Part shown: positions 1 through 9,446 of the stretch, piece by piece
How positions within the stretch are numbered: position 1 is the stretch's first letter
How the letters are laid out: each line of letters starts with the position of its first letter
Assembly: GCA_023423935.1 (NCBI GenBank)
Contig: JAFAEQ010000015.1
Span: forward strand, 124,001 to 188,000
Length of the DNA: 64,000 bases
Direction: 5' to 3'
Source: Pseudomonadota bacterium
GTDB taxonomy: Bacteria; Pseudomonadota; Gammaproteobacteria; Steroidobacterales; Steroidobacteraceae
Notes under the pieces: generated by a model
Databases searched by the model: none
Told to the model about the DNA's origin: nothing
Seen by the model: only the letters and a program-made list of their open reading frames with translations
Translations under genes and position numbers: made by a program

Positions 1-119
1 GCATCGCCTCGCTGATGGGAGCGATCAAGATCGGCGCCCGCGGCACGCAGAATCATCGATTCACGGCGGCGGAGTTCGCAGAGCGTTATCGCGCGAGCTT
101 CGGCACAGCATTGAGTTAG
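1..119 (+). CDS. PfkB-family carbohydrate kinase C-terminus (probable adenosine kinase), partial
   Basis: Only the last 39 codons are inside the window; the reading frame runs from base 3 to a TAG at 117-119. The visible residues contain SLMGAIKIGARGTQNHRF and end in a short charged tail with RASFG. This resembles the end of PfkB/ribokinase-fold adenosine kinases, which often sit just upstream of metK and ahcY in gammaproteobacteria. If correct, the enzyme phosphorylates the adenosine released by AhcY, which links it to the next two genes. The catalytic region lies outside the window, so the substrate is inferred from the tail and the neighbourhood only. Confidence 0.6.
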   Translation, partial: IASLMGAIKIGARGTQNHRFTAAEFAERYRASFGTALS

Positions 120-258
120 AACCCAGGGAGTCGCCACGAAGATTGCAAAGGACACGAAGGGTCAGGCCTGAGAGCCGGCACGTCCGCTTTGAGCTTTTGT
201 GATCCATGTGTCGATGTGGTCGCTTTAGAGTTTCGTTTTTCCTTCAGCAGGAACAGCT

Positions 259-1443
259 ATGAGCAGCAGCTTTCTTTTCACGTCTGAGTCGGTTTCCGAA
301 GGTCATCCGGACAAGGTCGCAGACCAGATTTCCGACGCCATCCTCGATGCCATCCTGGATCAGGACAAGTATTCGCGTGTTGCCGCCGAGACGCTCTGCA
401 ATACGGGTCTGGTCGTGCTCGCGGGCGAAATCACTTCGAACGCAGTCGTCGATTACCAGAGCGTTGCGCGCGAGACCATCAAGCGCATCGGCTACGACAA
501 CACGGACTACGGCATCGACTACAAGGGCTGTGCGGTGCTCGTCGCATACGACAAGCAGTCGCCCGATATCGCGCAGGGCGTGGATGAAGGCCGCGGCCTG
601 AATCTCGACCAGGGCGCAGGCGATCAGGGCCTGATGTTCGGCTATGCCTGCGATGAAACGCCGGAGCTCATGCCGCTGCCCATCTATCTGTCGCATCGTC
701 TGGTCGAGCGTCAGGCGCAGCTGCGCAAGTCCGGCAAGCTGGCCTGGTTGCGCCCGGACGCGAAGTCGCAGGTCACGATCAAGTACGTCGACGGCAAGCC
801 GAAGGAAATCGATACCGTCGTGCTGTCCACGCAGCATCATCCCGAGATCGAGCATGCCGCGCTCACGGAAGCCGTGATCGAAGAGATCGTGAAGCCCGTG
901 CTGCCGAAGGAAATGATCGGCAAGAAGATCAACTACCTGATCAACCCGACCGGCCGATTCGTCGTGGGCGGTCCGCAGGGCGATTGCGGCCTCACCGGTC
1001 GTAAGATCATCGTCGACACCTACGGCGGTGCTGCACCTCACGGCGGCGGCGCCTTCTCGGGCAAGGATCCCTCGAAGGTGGATCGCTCGGCCGCGTACGC
1101 CGCGCGCTACGTCGCGAAGAACATCGTCGCATCGGGCCTTGCGTCCAAGGCGCAGGTGCAGGTGTCTTACGCGATCGGCGTCGCGAAGCCGACCAGCATC
1201 ATGGTGACCACGTTCGGCACCGGCAAAGTGTCGGACGAGAAGCTCGAGGAACTGGTCGCCAAGCACTTCGATCTGCGTCCGAAGGGCATCATCCAGATGC
1301 TCGATCTGCTGCGTCCGATCTATCAGAAGACGGCCGCCTATGGTCACTTCGGTCGCAACGAGCCGGAATTCTCGTGGGAGAAGACCGATAAGGCGGATGC
1401 CCTCGCGGCCGACGCCGGCATCAAGCTCGCGGCAAACGGCTGA
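259..1443 (+). CDS. metK: S-adenosylmethionine synthase
   Basis: Cytosolic enzyme making S-adenosylmethionine from methionine and ATP. The 394-residue length is near the family norm. The GHPDK motif lies at residues 15-19, the ATP-binding GAGDQGLMFGYA stretch near residue 120, and the glycine-rich GGGAFSGKDPSKVDRSAAY loop near residue 270. An AGGAA ribosome site precedes the ATG. The 139-bp leader shows no SAM riboswitch that I can recognise. It is followed by the riboswitch-controlled ahcY, so synthesis of SAM and clearance of SAH are encoded side by side. Confidence 0.98.
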   Translation: MSSSFLFTSESVSEGHPDKVADQISDAILDAILDQDKYSRVAAETLCNTGLVVLAGEITSNAVVDYQSVARETIKRIGYDNTDYGIDYKGCAVLVAYDKQSPDIAQGVDEGRGLNLDQGAGDQGLMFGYACDETPELMPLPIYLSHRLVERQAQLRKSGKLAWLRPDAKSQVTIKYVDGKPKEIDTVVLSTQHHPEIEHAALTEAVIEEIVKPVLPKEMIGKKINYLINPTGRFVVGGPQGDCGLTGRKIIVDTYGGAAPHGGGAFSGKDPSKVDRSAAYAARYVAKNIVASGLASKAQVQVSYAIGVAKPTSIMVTTFGTGKVSDEKLEELVAKHFDLRPKGIIQMLDLLRPIYQKTAAYGHFGRNEPEFSWEKTDKADALAADAGIKLAANG

Positions 1444-1465
1444 ACTCGGGTGATGACCGGCGCGT

Positions 1466-1522
1466 GATGAGTGATGAGAAACAGTGCGTTTCTTACCTGT
1501 CACGCGTCGCTCACCACTCATC
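1466..1522. repeat. Inverted pair of low-complexity word in metK-ahcY spacer
   Basis: GATGAGTGATGAG (1466-1478) is matched by its reverse complement with one mismatch, CTCACCACTCATC, at 1510-1522. Between them a GAAAC...GTTTC mini-stem can form. It lies just upstream of the SAH riboswitch. It is one of several spacer elements in the window built from a short word and its inverted copy. Confidence 0.6.
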
Positions 1523-1546
1523 CCAGTAGACTTCTCACACTTCCGC

Positions 1547-1648
1547 ACGCCGAGGGGCGCTGCAGCAGATTCGTTCTGCCAGGCTCGGCGAGCATTGCAT
1601 GGAGTAGCGCGACGATAGTCGCGATGCTCCACGGCAACGGCGCCCTCA
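1547..1648 (+). promoter_or_regulatory. SAH riboswitch upstream of ahcY
   Basis: This matches the S-adenosylhomocysteine riboswitch layout. P1 is CGCCGAG (1548-1554) with CTCGGCG (1584-1590). The conserved GGGGCGCTGCAG opens the core, a CAGA/TCTG stem follows, and CCAGGCTCGG closes it. After a variable hairpin (about 1601-1630), GCAACGGCGCCC (1634-1645) pairs its GGCGCCC with the GGGGCGC of the core, forming the pseudoknot. Known members turn on ahcY when SAH accumulates. The aptamer ends about 20 bases before the ahcY ATG, so control of initiation or early transcription is possible. Confidence 0.93.
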
Positions 1649-1667
1649 ACCATTCATGGAGACATCG

Positions 1668-3083
<1,416 letters not shown>

Positions 3084-3099
3084 TTCGAGCTTCGGAAGC

Positions 3100-3126
3100 C
3101 ACGGGGCCGCCAGGTGCGGCCCCGTG
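3100..3126 (+). terminator. GC-rich hairpin after ahcY
   Basis: CACGGGGCCGC (3100-3110) and GCGGCCCCGTG (3116-3126) form a perfect 11-bp stem with a five-base loop, 17 bases after the ahcY stop codon. No T-run follows, so it may be a weak terminator or an mRNA 3' end stabiliser. Confidence 0.55.
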
Positions 3127-3300
3127 CACCCCGGGTAACTCCTTGGTCCGGATTGCGGCATAACGCGCGCTTTTGCCTCGGTGGACCCGCCCATCCTGCC
3201 CGGACTCGCCGCCAGGGCGAACCTGAATTAATCTCCCCTGCCGAGCGCAGCGCCCGAATCCGGGCCTTCCATCGCTCGCTTCAGTGGATTCAGGTTACGC

Positions 3301-4254
3301 ATGTCCGACGGTTCTCATTCTCGCGAGCGGCGCATTGCCAATCCCGGCGCTGCTACGGCCATTTCCTCCATCAGTGCGGGTCCCTCGACGGCCACCGGTC
3401 CGGCCATGGTGCTGACCCTGTCGTGTCCGGATACCACGGGGATCGTCGCCGGTGTTTCGGGCTTTCTGGCGGCCAACAACTGCCTGATCACCGAAGCGCA
3501 GCATTTCGACGACCCTTATACCGTCGCATCGTTCATGCGCACCGTATTCCGCGCGAACGGGCAGGGCACCCCTTCGCTCCAGGAGCTGGATCGGGCTTTC
3601 GCCCATGCCGTCGGCGATCGCTTCGGCATGACCTGGAAATTCCACGAAGTCGAGCGCAAGTGCCGCGCCGTGATCGCGGTCTCGAAGCACGGACACTGCC
3701 TCAACAGCATGCTGCATCGATACAGCACCGGAACGCTGCCCATTGAAGTCGTCGCGGTCGTCTCCAACCACCAGGATCTGCGCAGCTTCACCGAGTGGCA
3801 CGGCATTCCGTTCCACTACCTGCCTGTGATCGATGGTCGCAAAGCCGAGCAGGAGCAGCGCATCATCGAGCTGTTCGAGAAGGTCGATGCGGAATTGCTG
3901 GTGCTTGCCCGCTACATGCAGATCCTGACGGCGGATGCCTGCACGTACTTCGAAGGGCGCTGCATCAATATCCATCACTCGTTCCTGCCCGGCTTCAAGG
4001 GTGCGAAGGCGTACCACCAGGCGCACGCACGCGGTGTGAAGCTGATTGGCGCCACGGCGCACTACGTGACGACCGATCTCGATGAAGGTCCGATCATCGA
4101 ACAGGAAGTCGCGCGTGTGGATCACTCGATGCCGCCCGAAGATCTCGTCACTATCGGCGCGGATCTCGAAAGCGTGGTCCTGAATCGCGCCGTGCGCTGG
4201 CACGCCGAGCGCCGAGTGTTCATCAATGACGTGAAGACAGTAGTGCTGAGATGA
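3301..4254 (+). CDS. purU: Formyltetrahydrofolate deformylase
   Basis: Hydrolyses 10-formyl-THF to THF and formate, balancing the one-carbon pool. An N-terminal ACT domain begins at MVLTLSCPDTTGIVAGVSGFL (about residue 36). A formyltransferase-fold catalytic domain follows, with NHHSFLPGFKGA-type sequence written here as NIHHSFLPGFKGAKAYHQA, then GATAHYVTTDLDEGPIIEQ carrying the catalytic Asp. At 317 residues it is about 30 longer than usual because of a Ser/Ala-rich leader. An alternative start at 3406 would remove this leader but lacks a better ribosome site. Its neighbours are folate genes. Confidence 0.95.
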   Translation: MSDGSHSRERRIANPGAATAISSISAGPSTATGPAMVLTLSCPDTTGIVAGVSGFLAANNCLITEAQHFDDPYTVASFMRTVFRANGQGTPSLQELDRAFAHAVGDRFGMTWKFHEVERKCRAVIAVSKHGHCLNSMLHRYSTGTLPIEVVAVVSNHQDLRSFTEWHGIPFHYLPVIDGRKAEQEQRIIELFEKVDAELLVLARYMQILTADACTYFEGRCINIHHSFLPGFKGAKAYHQAHARGVKLIGATAHYVTTDLDEGPIIEQEVARVDHSMPPEDLVTIGADLESVVLNRAVRWHAERRVFINDVKTVVLR

Positions 4255-4273
4255 GCAGAAGGTGCTACGCGTC

Positions 4274-4374
4274 AGGCGCTAGGTACTAGGCTCTAGGCAC
4301 TAGCCAGAGCAAGCAGTATCGCTTCTGAACAGTTTTCTTCTACCTAACAACCTAGAGCCTAGTGGCTAGCGCCT
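4274..4374. repeat. 24-nt inverted repeat pair in purU-folD spacer
   Basis: The segment 4274-4297 (AGGCGCTAG..ACTAGGCTC..) recurs in inverted orientation at 4351-4374 with 22 of 24 positions matching. Each arm is built from CTAGG-type words. The right arm ends five bases before the folD ATG, so a transcript could fold a long stem ending at the folD start. No ribosome site other than this region is obvious. Confidence 0.8.
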
Positions 4375-4378
4375 TCTT

Positions 4379-5254
4379 ATGTCTGCGAAAATCATCGACG
4401 GAAAAGCCATTGCCGCCAAGTTGCGGGCTGAGTACCACGTGCGTGTGGACCAGTTGAAGTCGAAGCACGGGGTGACGCCGGGGCTTGCGGTCATTCTCGT
4501 CGGCGACAATCCCGCCTCGCGCGCGTACGTGAAGACCAAGATCAAGGCGTGCCAGGAAGCCGGCATCTGGTCGGAGCTGATCGAGCTGCCCTCGCAGGCA
4601 AGCGAAGCTGCCTTGCTCGAGCACATCCATGCGCTCAATCAGAATCCTTCGATTCATGGAATTCTGGTGCAGTTGCCGTTGCCGCCGCACATTCGGGTTG
4701 CGAGCGTGCTCGAGGCGATCTCCGTAGAGAAGGATGTGGACGGCTTTCATCTCTACAACATGGGCGGTCTCGTCACGGGCAACACGGTCTTCTCGCCTTG
4801 CACGCCGTACGGCGTGCAGAAAATCCTCGAGCACGAGAACATCAGGATCGAAGGTCAGAATGTGGTGGTCGTCGGCGCCAGCAACATCGTGGGCAAGCCG
4901 ACTGCACTCATGCTGATGCAGCAGGACGCGACGGTGGTGATTTGCCACAAGAAAACGCGGGATCTGGGTAACTTCACCTTGCTTGCCGACATTCTCGTCG
5001 TTGCCGCGGGCGTGCCCAATCTCATCGTTCCGCAAATCGTCCGTACCGGTGCCGTCGTGATCGATGTGGGTTTCAATCGCCTGCCGGATGGGCGCATCGT
5101 GGGCGATGTCGATTTCGAGGGTGTGAAAGAGAAGGCCTCGTACATCACGCCGGTCCCCGGCGGTGTGGGTCAGATGACCGTGACAATGCTTCTGCACAAC
5201 ACGATCCTCTCCGCCGAGCGCTACGCGACCGCGACGAGGGTGAAGCGATGGTGA
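4379..5254 (+). CDS. folD: Bifunctional methylenetetrahydrofolate dehydrogenase / methenyltetrahydrofolate cyclohydrolase
   Basis: Cytosolic enzyme interconverting 5,10-methylene-THF, methenyl-THF and 10-formyl-THF with NADP. It has 291 residues, the family length. Visible signatures are YVKTKIKACQEAGI with the catalytic Lys near residue 55, GILVQLPLP near residue 97, the NADP-binding VVGASNIVGKP near 165, and the C-terminal TPVPGGVGQMTVTMLLHNT. It lies between purU and a metF-like gene, consistent with a one-carbon group. The ATG is only five bases from the inverted-repeat arm described separately. Confidence 0.97.
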   Translation: MSAKIIDGKAIAAKLRAEYHVRVDQLKSKHGVTPGLAVILVGDNPASRAYVKTKIKACQEAGIWSELIELPSQASEAALLEHIHALNQNPSIHGILVQLPLPPHIRVASVLEAISVEKDVDGFHLYNMGGLVTGNTVFSPCTPYGVQKILEHENIRIEGQNVVVVGASNIVGKPTALMLMQQDATVVICHKKTRDLGNFTLLADILVVAAGVPNLIVPQIVRTGAVVIDVGFNRLPDGRIVGDVDFEGVKEKASYITPVPGGVGQMTVTMLLHNTILSAERYATATRVKRW

Positions 5255-5264
5255 GGAAGGTGAC

Positions 5265-5388
5265 GGGAGTGATGGGAGTGATGACAGTGATGAAGGTGAT
5301 GACAGTGATGACGGCACGGAACGCTCGCTCCGCTCGCGCTAGCTGCCATCGTCTCTGATCACTCACCGTTATCACCGCCATCACTCCC
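5265..5388. repeat. Inverted GTGATG-word repeat in folD-metF spacer
   Basis: A tandem run of drifting 9-mers of the type GTGATGACA starts right after the folD stop. The arm 5265-5290 (GGGAGTGATGG...) is repeated inverted at 5363-5388 with 22 of 26 positions matching, separated by a GC-rich CGCTCGCTCCGCTCGCGC core. The right arm abuts the next start codon. The word differs from that in neighbouring spacers, but the arrangement is the same. Confidence 0.75.
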
Positions 5389-5389
5389 A

Positions 5390-6304
5390 ATGTCCCTTTC
5401 TCAAAAACTTCACGCCAGGCAGTTCGTCGTCACGACTGAGCTCACGCCGCCGAAGGGGATCGATCTGGCGGAGTTGCTCCAGAAGGCTGATGCGCTCAAG
5501 GGCGTGGTCGATGCCATCAATCTCACCGAATCGCCTCGCGCGCGCATGGCCATCGAGCCCACGGCGGTGGGCAAACTGTTACTGGATCGCGGAATAGAGC
5601 CGATCGTTCAGTTCACGACGCGTGATCGCAATCGAATCGCGCTGCAGGCGGATCTGCTGGGCGCAGCGCTGCTCGGGATCACCAATGTCGTCTTCATGAT
5701 GGGCGACGATCCCAGGAATGGTGATCATGCGGAGGCGAAGGCGGTTCACGATCTCACGACGCTCGATCTGTTGCGAACGGCGCGCGGCTTGAATGCAGGT
5801 CACGATCTCTCGGGCAGCCCGTTGAAGGGTGCTCCTTCACTGTTCATCGGCGCGACTGCGAACCCCGCGGCGGCCGATTTCAATCGCGAGATCGAGAACG
5901 TCAAGCGCAAGATCGACGCGGGCGCGCAGTTCCTGCAGACCCAGGCGGTCTACGAGGCCGAAGTGCTGATCCGCTTCATCGAAGCACTCGATGCGGATGT
6001 CGCCGTGCTCGCCGGCATCATTCCTCTCAAGTCCGCCAGGATGGCGCAATGGCTGAACACCAACGTCCCCGGCATCCGCGTCCCCGACGCGCTCATCGAA
6101 CAGATGGCTTCCGTCGCGGGCGATGCGGACGCCGAGCTCAAAACCAGCATCGAGCTCTCCGCACGCACCATCCGCGCGTTGCGCCCACACTGCGCCGGCG
6201 TCCACCTGATGACGATCGGCTGGGAACAGCGCATCCCTGCGATCCTGTCCGCGGCGAAAGAAGAGAGCGGAGAGGCCGCAAAGACCGCACAAAAGAAGGT
6301 CTGA
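5390..6304 (+). CDS. Methylenetetrahydrofolate reductase family protein
   Basis: MTHFR TIM-barrel protein of 304 residues, expected to reduce 5,10-methylene-THF to 5-methyl-THF with FAD for methionine synthesis. FVVTTELTPPKG supplies the N-terminal strand with the conserved Glu. Then come INLTESPRARM, VVFMMGDDPRNGDH and GAQFLQTQAVYEAEVLIRFIEAL, a form of the family's GADFFITQ region. Sequence is divergent from E. coli MetF and closer to the short PPK-type MTHFR homologues, so I give no symbol. The last codons (AAKTAQKKV) lie inside a repeat arm, meaning that the C-terminus was shaped by the intergenic element. Confidence 0.88.
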   Translation: MSLSQKLHARQFVVTTELTPPKGIDLAELLQKADALKGVVDAINLTESPRARMAIEPTAVGKLLLDRGIEPIVQFTTRDRNRIALQADLLGAALLGITNVVFMMGDDPRNGDHAEAKAVHDLTTLDLLRTARGLNAGHDLSGSPLKGAPSLFIGATANPAAADFNREIENVKRKIDAGAQFLQTQAVYEAEVLIRFIEALDADVAVLAGIIPLKSARMAQWLNTNVPGIRVPDALIEQMASVAGDADAELKTSIELSARTIRALRPHCAGVHLMTIGWEQRIPAILSAAKEESGEAAKTAQKKV

Positions 6305-6369
6305 TGAATCTCGCAATCGAGGCATTCTCGCGTCAGTCATAGTCCATTCTTTTTTGCGGTCTTTGCGGC
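6275..6369. repeat. 23-nt inverted repeat overlapping metF-like 3' end
   Basis: The segment 6275-6297 (begins GCCGCAAAGACCGCA, ends AAAAGAA) is repeated inverted at 6347-6369 with one mismatch over 23 bases. The left arm is the last part of the upstream coding sequence. A third copy in direct orientation lies far away at 63470-63492, after the trehalase gene. The pair could fold into a 23-bp stem spanning a stop codon. Confidence 0.88.
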
Positions 6370-6378
6370 AACTCTTCC

Positions 6379-7365
6379 ATGCCTACCGTTCTCATTACCG
6401 ATCATCCCTGGCCGGACGTCGAGATCGAACGCGAGATCATCGAGGCGGCCGGGTATTCGCTGGTTGCAGGTCCTATCGACACGCCGGCGGCGGCCTTTGT
6501 CGAGGGTCTGGTCGCAGAGCACGATCCCGTCGCGATCATGACGTGCTGGGCGCAGGTGAACGAGGCGGCGATTGCTTGTCCGACGCAGTTGAAGATCGTG
6601 GCGCGTCTGGGCGTCGGGCTCGACAACATTGCGATTCCTGCCGTGACCGCGCGCGGCGCGTGGGTGACCAATGTTCCTGACTACTGCGTCGAAGAAGTTT
6701 CGGATCACGTCGTTGCTCTGGCGCTTTCGTTGTGGCGCGGCGTGACGCATTTCGACGGCAAGGTGAAAGCCGGTGCCTGGGATCCCGCGTCGGCGCGTCT
6801 GCATCGAGTGGCGGAGAAGACGATCGGGATCTATGGCTACGGTCGGATCGGCGCGGTGACGGCGCGGAAGTTCGCGAGCGGCTTCGGTTGCAGAGTGCTC
6901 GCGTTCTCGCGTTCACTCGTGCGCGAGCATGCGCGCGGCGATCTGATTCAGCCTGGCGTGGAAGTCGCCGATCTCGAGACCCTGCAGCGTGAATCCGACG
7001 CACTCGTGCTGCATGCGCCATTGACGCCCGAGACTCACCACGTGGTGAACGACGCCTTCATCGCAAAGCTCGCGCGCCGGCCGACTCTGATCAACGTCAG
7101 TCGCGGCGCGCTCGTGGACAACGATGCGTTGCTTCGTGCATTGGCATCCGGGCGGATCAGCGGAGCAGGGCTCGATGTCATCGAGGGCGAGCCGCAGCCA
7201 CTACGTGAGCTGGTCGAGCGCGCCGACGTGGTCGCGACACCGCACATTGCGTTTTCTTCGGCGTCCTCCTTGCGCGAGTTGCGACAGCGCTGTGCAGAGG
7301 ATGTCGTGCGGGTGCTGCGAGGCGAAAAGCCGCGCTATCCGTGCAACACGCCCGACGCATCATGA
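6379..7365 (+). CDS. D-isomer-specific 2-hydroxyacid dehydrogenase (CtBP/phosphoglycerate dehydrogenase-like)
   Basis: NAD-dependent cytosolic dehydrogenase of 328 residues. An N-terminal substrate domain precedes the Rossmann fold IGIYGYGRIGAVTARKF (about residues 150-167). Catalytic Arg is in NVSRGALVDNDAL, Glu in VIEGEPQP and His in TPHIAFSS. RLGVGLDNI and VPDYCVEEVSDHVVAL are typical of the C-terminal-binding-protein-like branch. The substrate cannot be read from sequence. The stop codon overlaps the start of the next kinase gene (ATGA), so the two products probably act together. Confidence 0.9.
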   Translation: MPTVLITDHPWPDVEIEREIIEAAGYSLVAGPIDTPAAAFVEGLVAEHDPVAIMTCWAQVNEAAIACPTQLKIVARLGVGLDNIAIPAVTARGAWVTNVPDYCVEEVSDHVVALALSLWRGVTHFDGKVKAGAWDPASARLHRVAEKTIGIYGYGRIGAVTARKFASGFGCRVLAFSRSLVREHARGDLIQPGVEVADLETLQRESDALVLHAPLTPETHHVVNDAFIAKLARRPTLINVSRGALVDNDALLRALASGRISGAGLDVIEGEPQPLRELVERADVVATPHIAFSSASSLRELRQRCAEDVVRVLRGEKPRYPCNTPDAS

Positions 7366-8297
7366 CGAACGAAGCTTCCGAAATATCGCGCACGCCGCTG
7401 CACGGTGGTGTCTCGTGCGATGTGGCGATCGTGAAGCAGGCGGATGGCCGCGAAGTCGTCGTCAAACAGGCGTTGCCGCGACTGCGTGTGGTGGCCGACT
7501 GGCGCTCGGATCCCGCACGCGCGAGCGTCGAGGTCGCCGGCCTGAGGATCATCCGGGAACTGCTCGGTAACGATGTCGCGCCCGAAGTGCTCTGGGAGGA
7601 TCGCGAGCATCACCGTTTCGCGATGGAGCGGATCGATCCCTCCTTTCTGAACTGGCGCGACGAGCTGAATCGCCGTCATGTGGATCTGGCTGTCGCGCAG
7701 CGCGCGGGCCAGCTGCTTGCCTGGCTGCACAGCCGATCGTCCGTGCGATCCGATATTGCGCGCGACTTTGCGAATCGCGAGTACTTCGAGCAATTGCGCA
7801 TCGATCCGTTTTTCCGTCGAATCGCGCAGCGCAATCCCGAGATTGCTCCGCATGTGATGCGGGCCATCGAGGAGCTGATGGTGCCTGGACGCGCCTTCGT
7901 CCATGGCGATTTCAGTCCGAAGAACATGCTGGTCCGGGCAAGTGACGTGGTGATCCTCGATTGCGAGGTCGCGCACTGGGGCAATCCCCAGTTCGACGTT
8001 GCGTTCTGTCTGATGCATTTGCTGCTCGATGGCTTGCACAAGCCACCCGCAGCGCCGTACGCGACGGCGGCACACAGTTTCATCGAGGCGTACGAGCAGA
8101 ACGGCGGCTTGGTCGCGAACGATCGCGAGCTGGTGAGAATCACCGGATGTCTGATGCTGGCGCGCCTGGAAGGAGATTCGCCGATCGACTTCCGAGATCA
8201 GCTGGATGTTGCCCGCGTCAAAGCGGTTGCATTGAAGCTCATCGCGACGCCTGTCGACACCGCGTGCGAAGCCGTTACTCGAGTGCTGGCAGAGTGA
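7362..8297 (+). CDS. APH-type small-molecule phosphotransferase
   Basis: Protein-kinase-fold phosphotransferase of 311 residues. VVVKQAL carries the ATP-binding Lys. FVHGDFSPKNMLV is the catalytic HGDxxxxN loop and ILDCEVAHWGNPQFDVAFCL the metal-binding Asp segment, whose WGNPQFDVAF form recalls methylthioribose kinases. An in-frame GTG at 7341 exists, but the ATG at 7362 overlaps the upstream stop as ATGA, so translational coupling is likely. It could phosphorylate a product of the dehydrogenase or a sugar; antibiotic resistance is not indicated. It converges with nagA with only six bases between. Confidence 0.85.
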   Translation: MTNEASEISRTPLHGGVSCDVAIVKQADGREVVVKQALPRLRVVADWRSDPARASVEVAGLRIIRELLGNDVAPEVLWEDREHHRFAMERIDPSFLNWRDELNRRHVDLAVAQRAGQLLAWLHSRSSVRSDIARDFANREYFEQLRIDPFFRRIAQRNPEIAPHVMRAIEELMVPGRAFVHGDFSPKNMLVRASDVVILDCEVAHWGNPQFDVAFCLMHLLLDGLHKPPAAPYATAAHSFIEAYEQNGGLVANDRELVRITGCLMLARLEGDSPIDFRDQLDVARVKAVALKLIATPVDTACEAVTRVLAE

Positions 8298-8303
8298 TCT
8301 GCG

Positions 8304-9446
8304 TTAACTTGCGAGACCGTCGATCCAGGTTCTCGTCACGTTGAGCTGGTCATTCGCCTGCGTCAGGCTCGCCCGATAGCCTGGTGCGATCTTCCCCAAC
8401 TCGCGATCCAGTCCCAGAAATTCGGCCGGATACTGACTGGCCATGCGTGCTGCTTCATCGAGCGGGATGCCGAGTAGCTTCGTCGCATTGCGGACGGCTT
8501 CGGCCATGTTCAGATGCGAGCCTGCGAGCGTGCCGGTTTCGGTAATGCATCGGCCATCGCGCACGAGGATGCGCCGGCCTTGCAGCATGAACTCGTCGCC
8601 GTCGATCCCCACACTGGGCATGGCATCGGTGACCAGCATGAATCGATCGCGGGGCTTGCTGCGAAGGGCGATGCGCAGAACGACCGGATCCACGTGCAGA
8701 CCGTCGACGATGATGCCGGCCCAGCTGTTGGGGTCGTCGAGCGCGGCACCGACGACGCCGGGCTCGCGACCGGTCAGCTGCGACATGGCATTGAACAGAT
8801 GCGTGAAGCCGCGCAGACCGTGCTCGAGCGCCTCCTTGATCTCGCGATACGTGCCGTTGGTGTGGCCTGCCGAGACGATCATCCCGGCGCGAACCAGGCT
8901 TGCGATCAGGTGCGGGGTCGTCATCTCCGGCGCAAGAGTGATCAGCGTCTTGCCGCCACGCAAAGAGGTCAGCAGTCGCAATACCGATTCATCGAGCTCG
9001 CGAATCTTGGCGGCGTCGTGGACGCCTTTGCGTTCGACATTCAGGAACGGACCTTCGATATGAATGCCGAGCACGCCGGGAACGCGCGCTTCAATCGCGG
9101 ACTGCACCGCGCCGATGGCATTCTCGACCACATGCAGATCGTCGCTGATGAGCGTGGGCAGAAATCCCGTGGTGCCGAAGCGCCGGTGTGCCTGGCCAAT
9201 CGCGCGAATGTTGTCGGGACTGGGGCGATCGTTGAAGAGCGCGCCGCCGCCGCCGTTGACCTGAGTGTCGATGAACCCCGGCAGCAGCAGCTGACCGCGC
9301 AGATCGAAATGTTCGACGGGCAACGCTCGCGCTTGCGTGTTCGTCACGACATCGAGAATCCTGTCGTGCTCGATGAGAACTGCGACGCTATCATCGAAGC
9401 CGCCCGGCAATAACACGCGTCCGTTGATGAGAGCGCTGCGCATCAA
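8304..9446 (-). CDS. nagA: N-acetylglucosamine-6-phosphate deacetylase
   Basis: Cytosolic amidohydrolase (380 residues) removing acetate from GlcNAc-6-phosphate. LPGFIDTQVNGGGG is the N-terminal strand. Metal ligands come from GIHIEGPFLN, AGHTNGTY and THLFNAMSQL, and the catalytic Asp from MLVTDAMPSVG. ETGTLAGSHLNMAEAVRN is the conserved C-terminal substrate segment. It overlaps the SIS gene by four bases at its start and ends the minus-strand nagR-SIS-nagA operon, so substrate would come from NagE import. Confidence 0.96.
   Translation of the reverse strand: MMRSALINGRVLLPGGFDDSVAVLIEHDRILDVVTNTQARALPVEHFDLRGQLLLPGFIDTQVNGGGGALFNDRPSPDNIRAIGQAHRRFGTTGFLPTLISDDLHVVENAIGAVQSAIEARVPGVLGIHIEGPFLNVERKGVHDAAKIRELDESVLRLLTSLRGGKTLITLAPEMTTPHLIASLVRAGMIVSAGHTNGTYREIKEALEHGLRGFTHLFNAMSQLTGREPGVVGAALDDPNSWAGIIVDGLHVDPVVLRIALRSKPRDRFMLVTDAMPSVGIDGDEFMLQGRRILVRDGRCITETGTLAGSHLNMAEAVRNATKLLGIPLDEAARMASQYPAEFLGLDRELGKIAPGYRASLTQANDQLNVTRTWIDGLAS

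Noticed and set aside
120..258. SAM riboswitch before metK
   Set aside because: No aptamer core of any SAM class could be matched; only a ribosome site is clear.
7341..7361. GTG start for the APH-type kinase
   Set aside because: The ATG at 7362 overlaps the preceding stop and gives a typical N-terminus.
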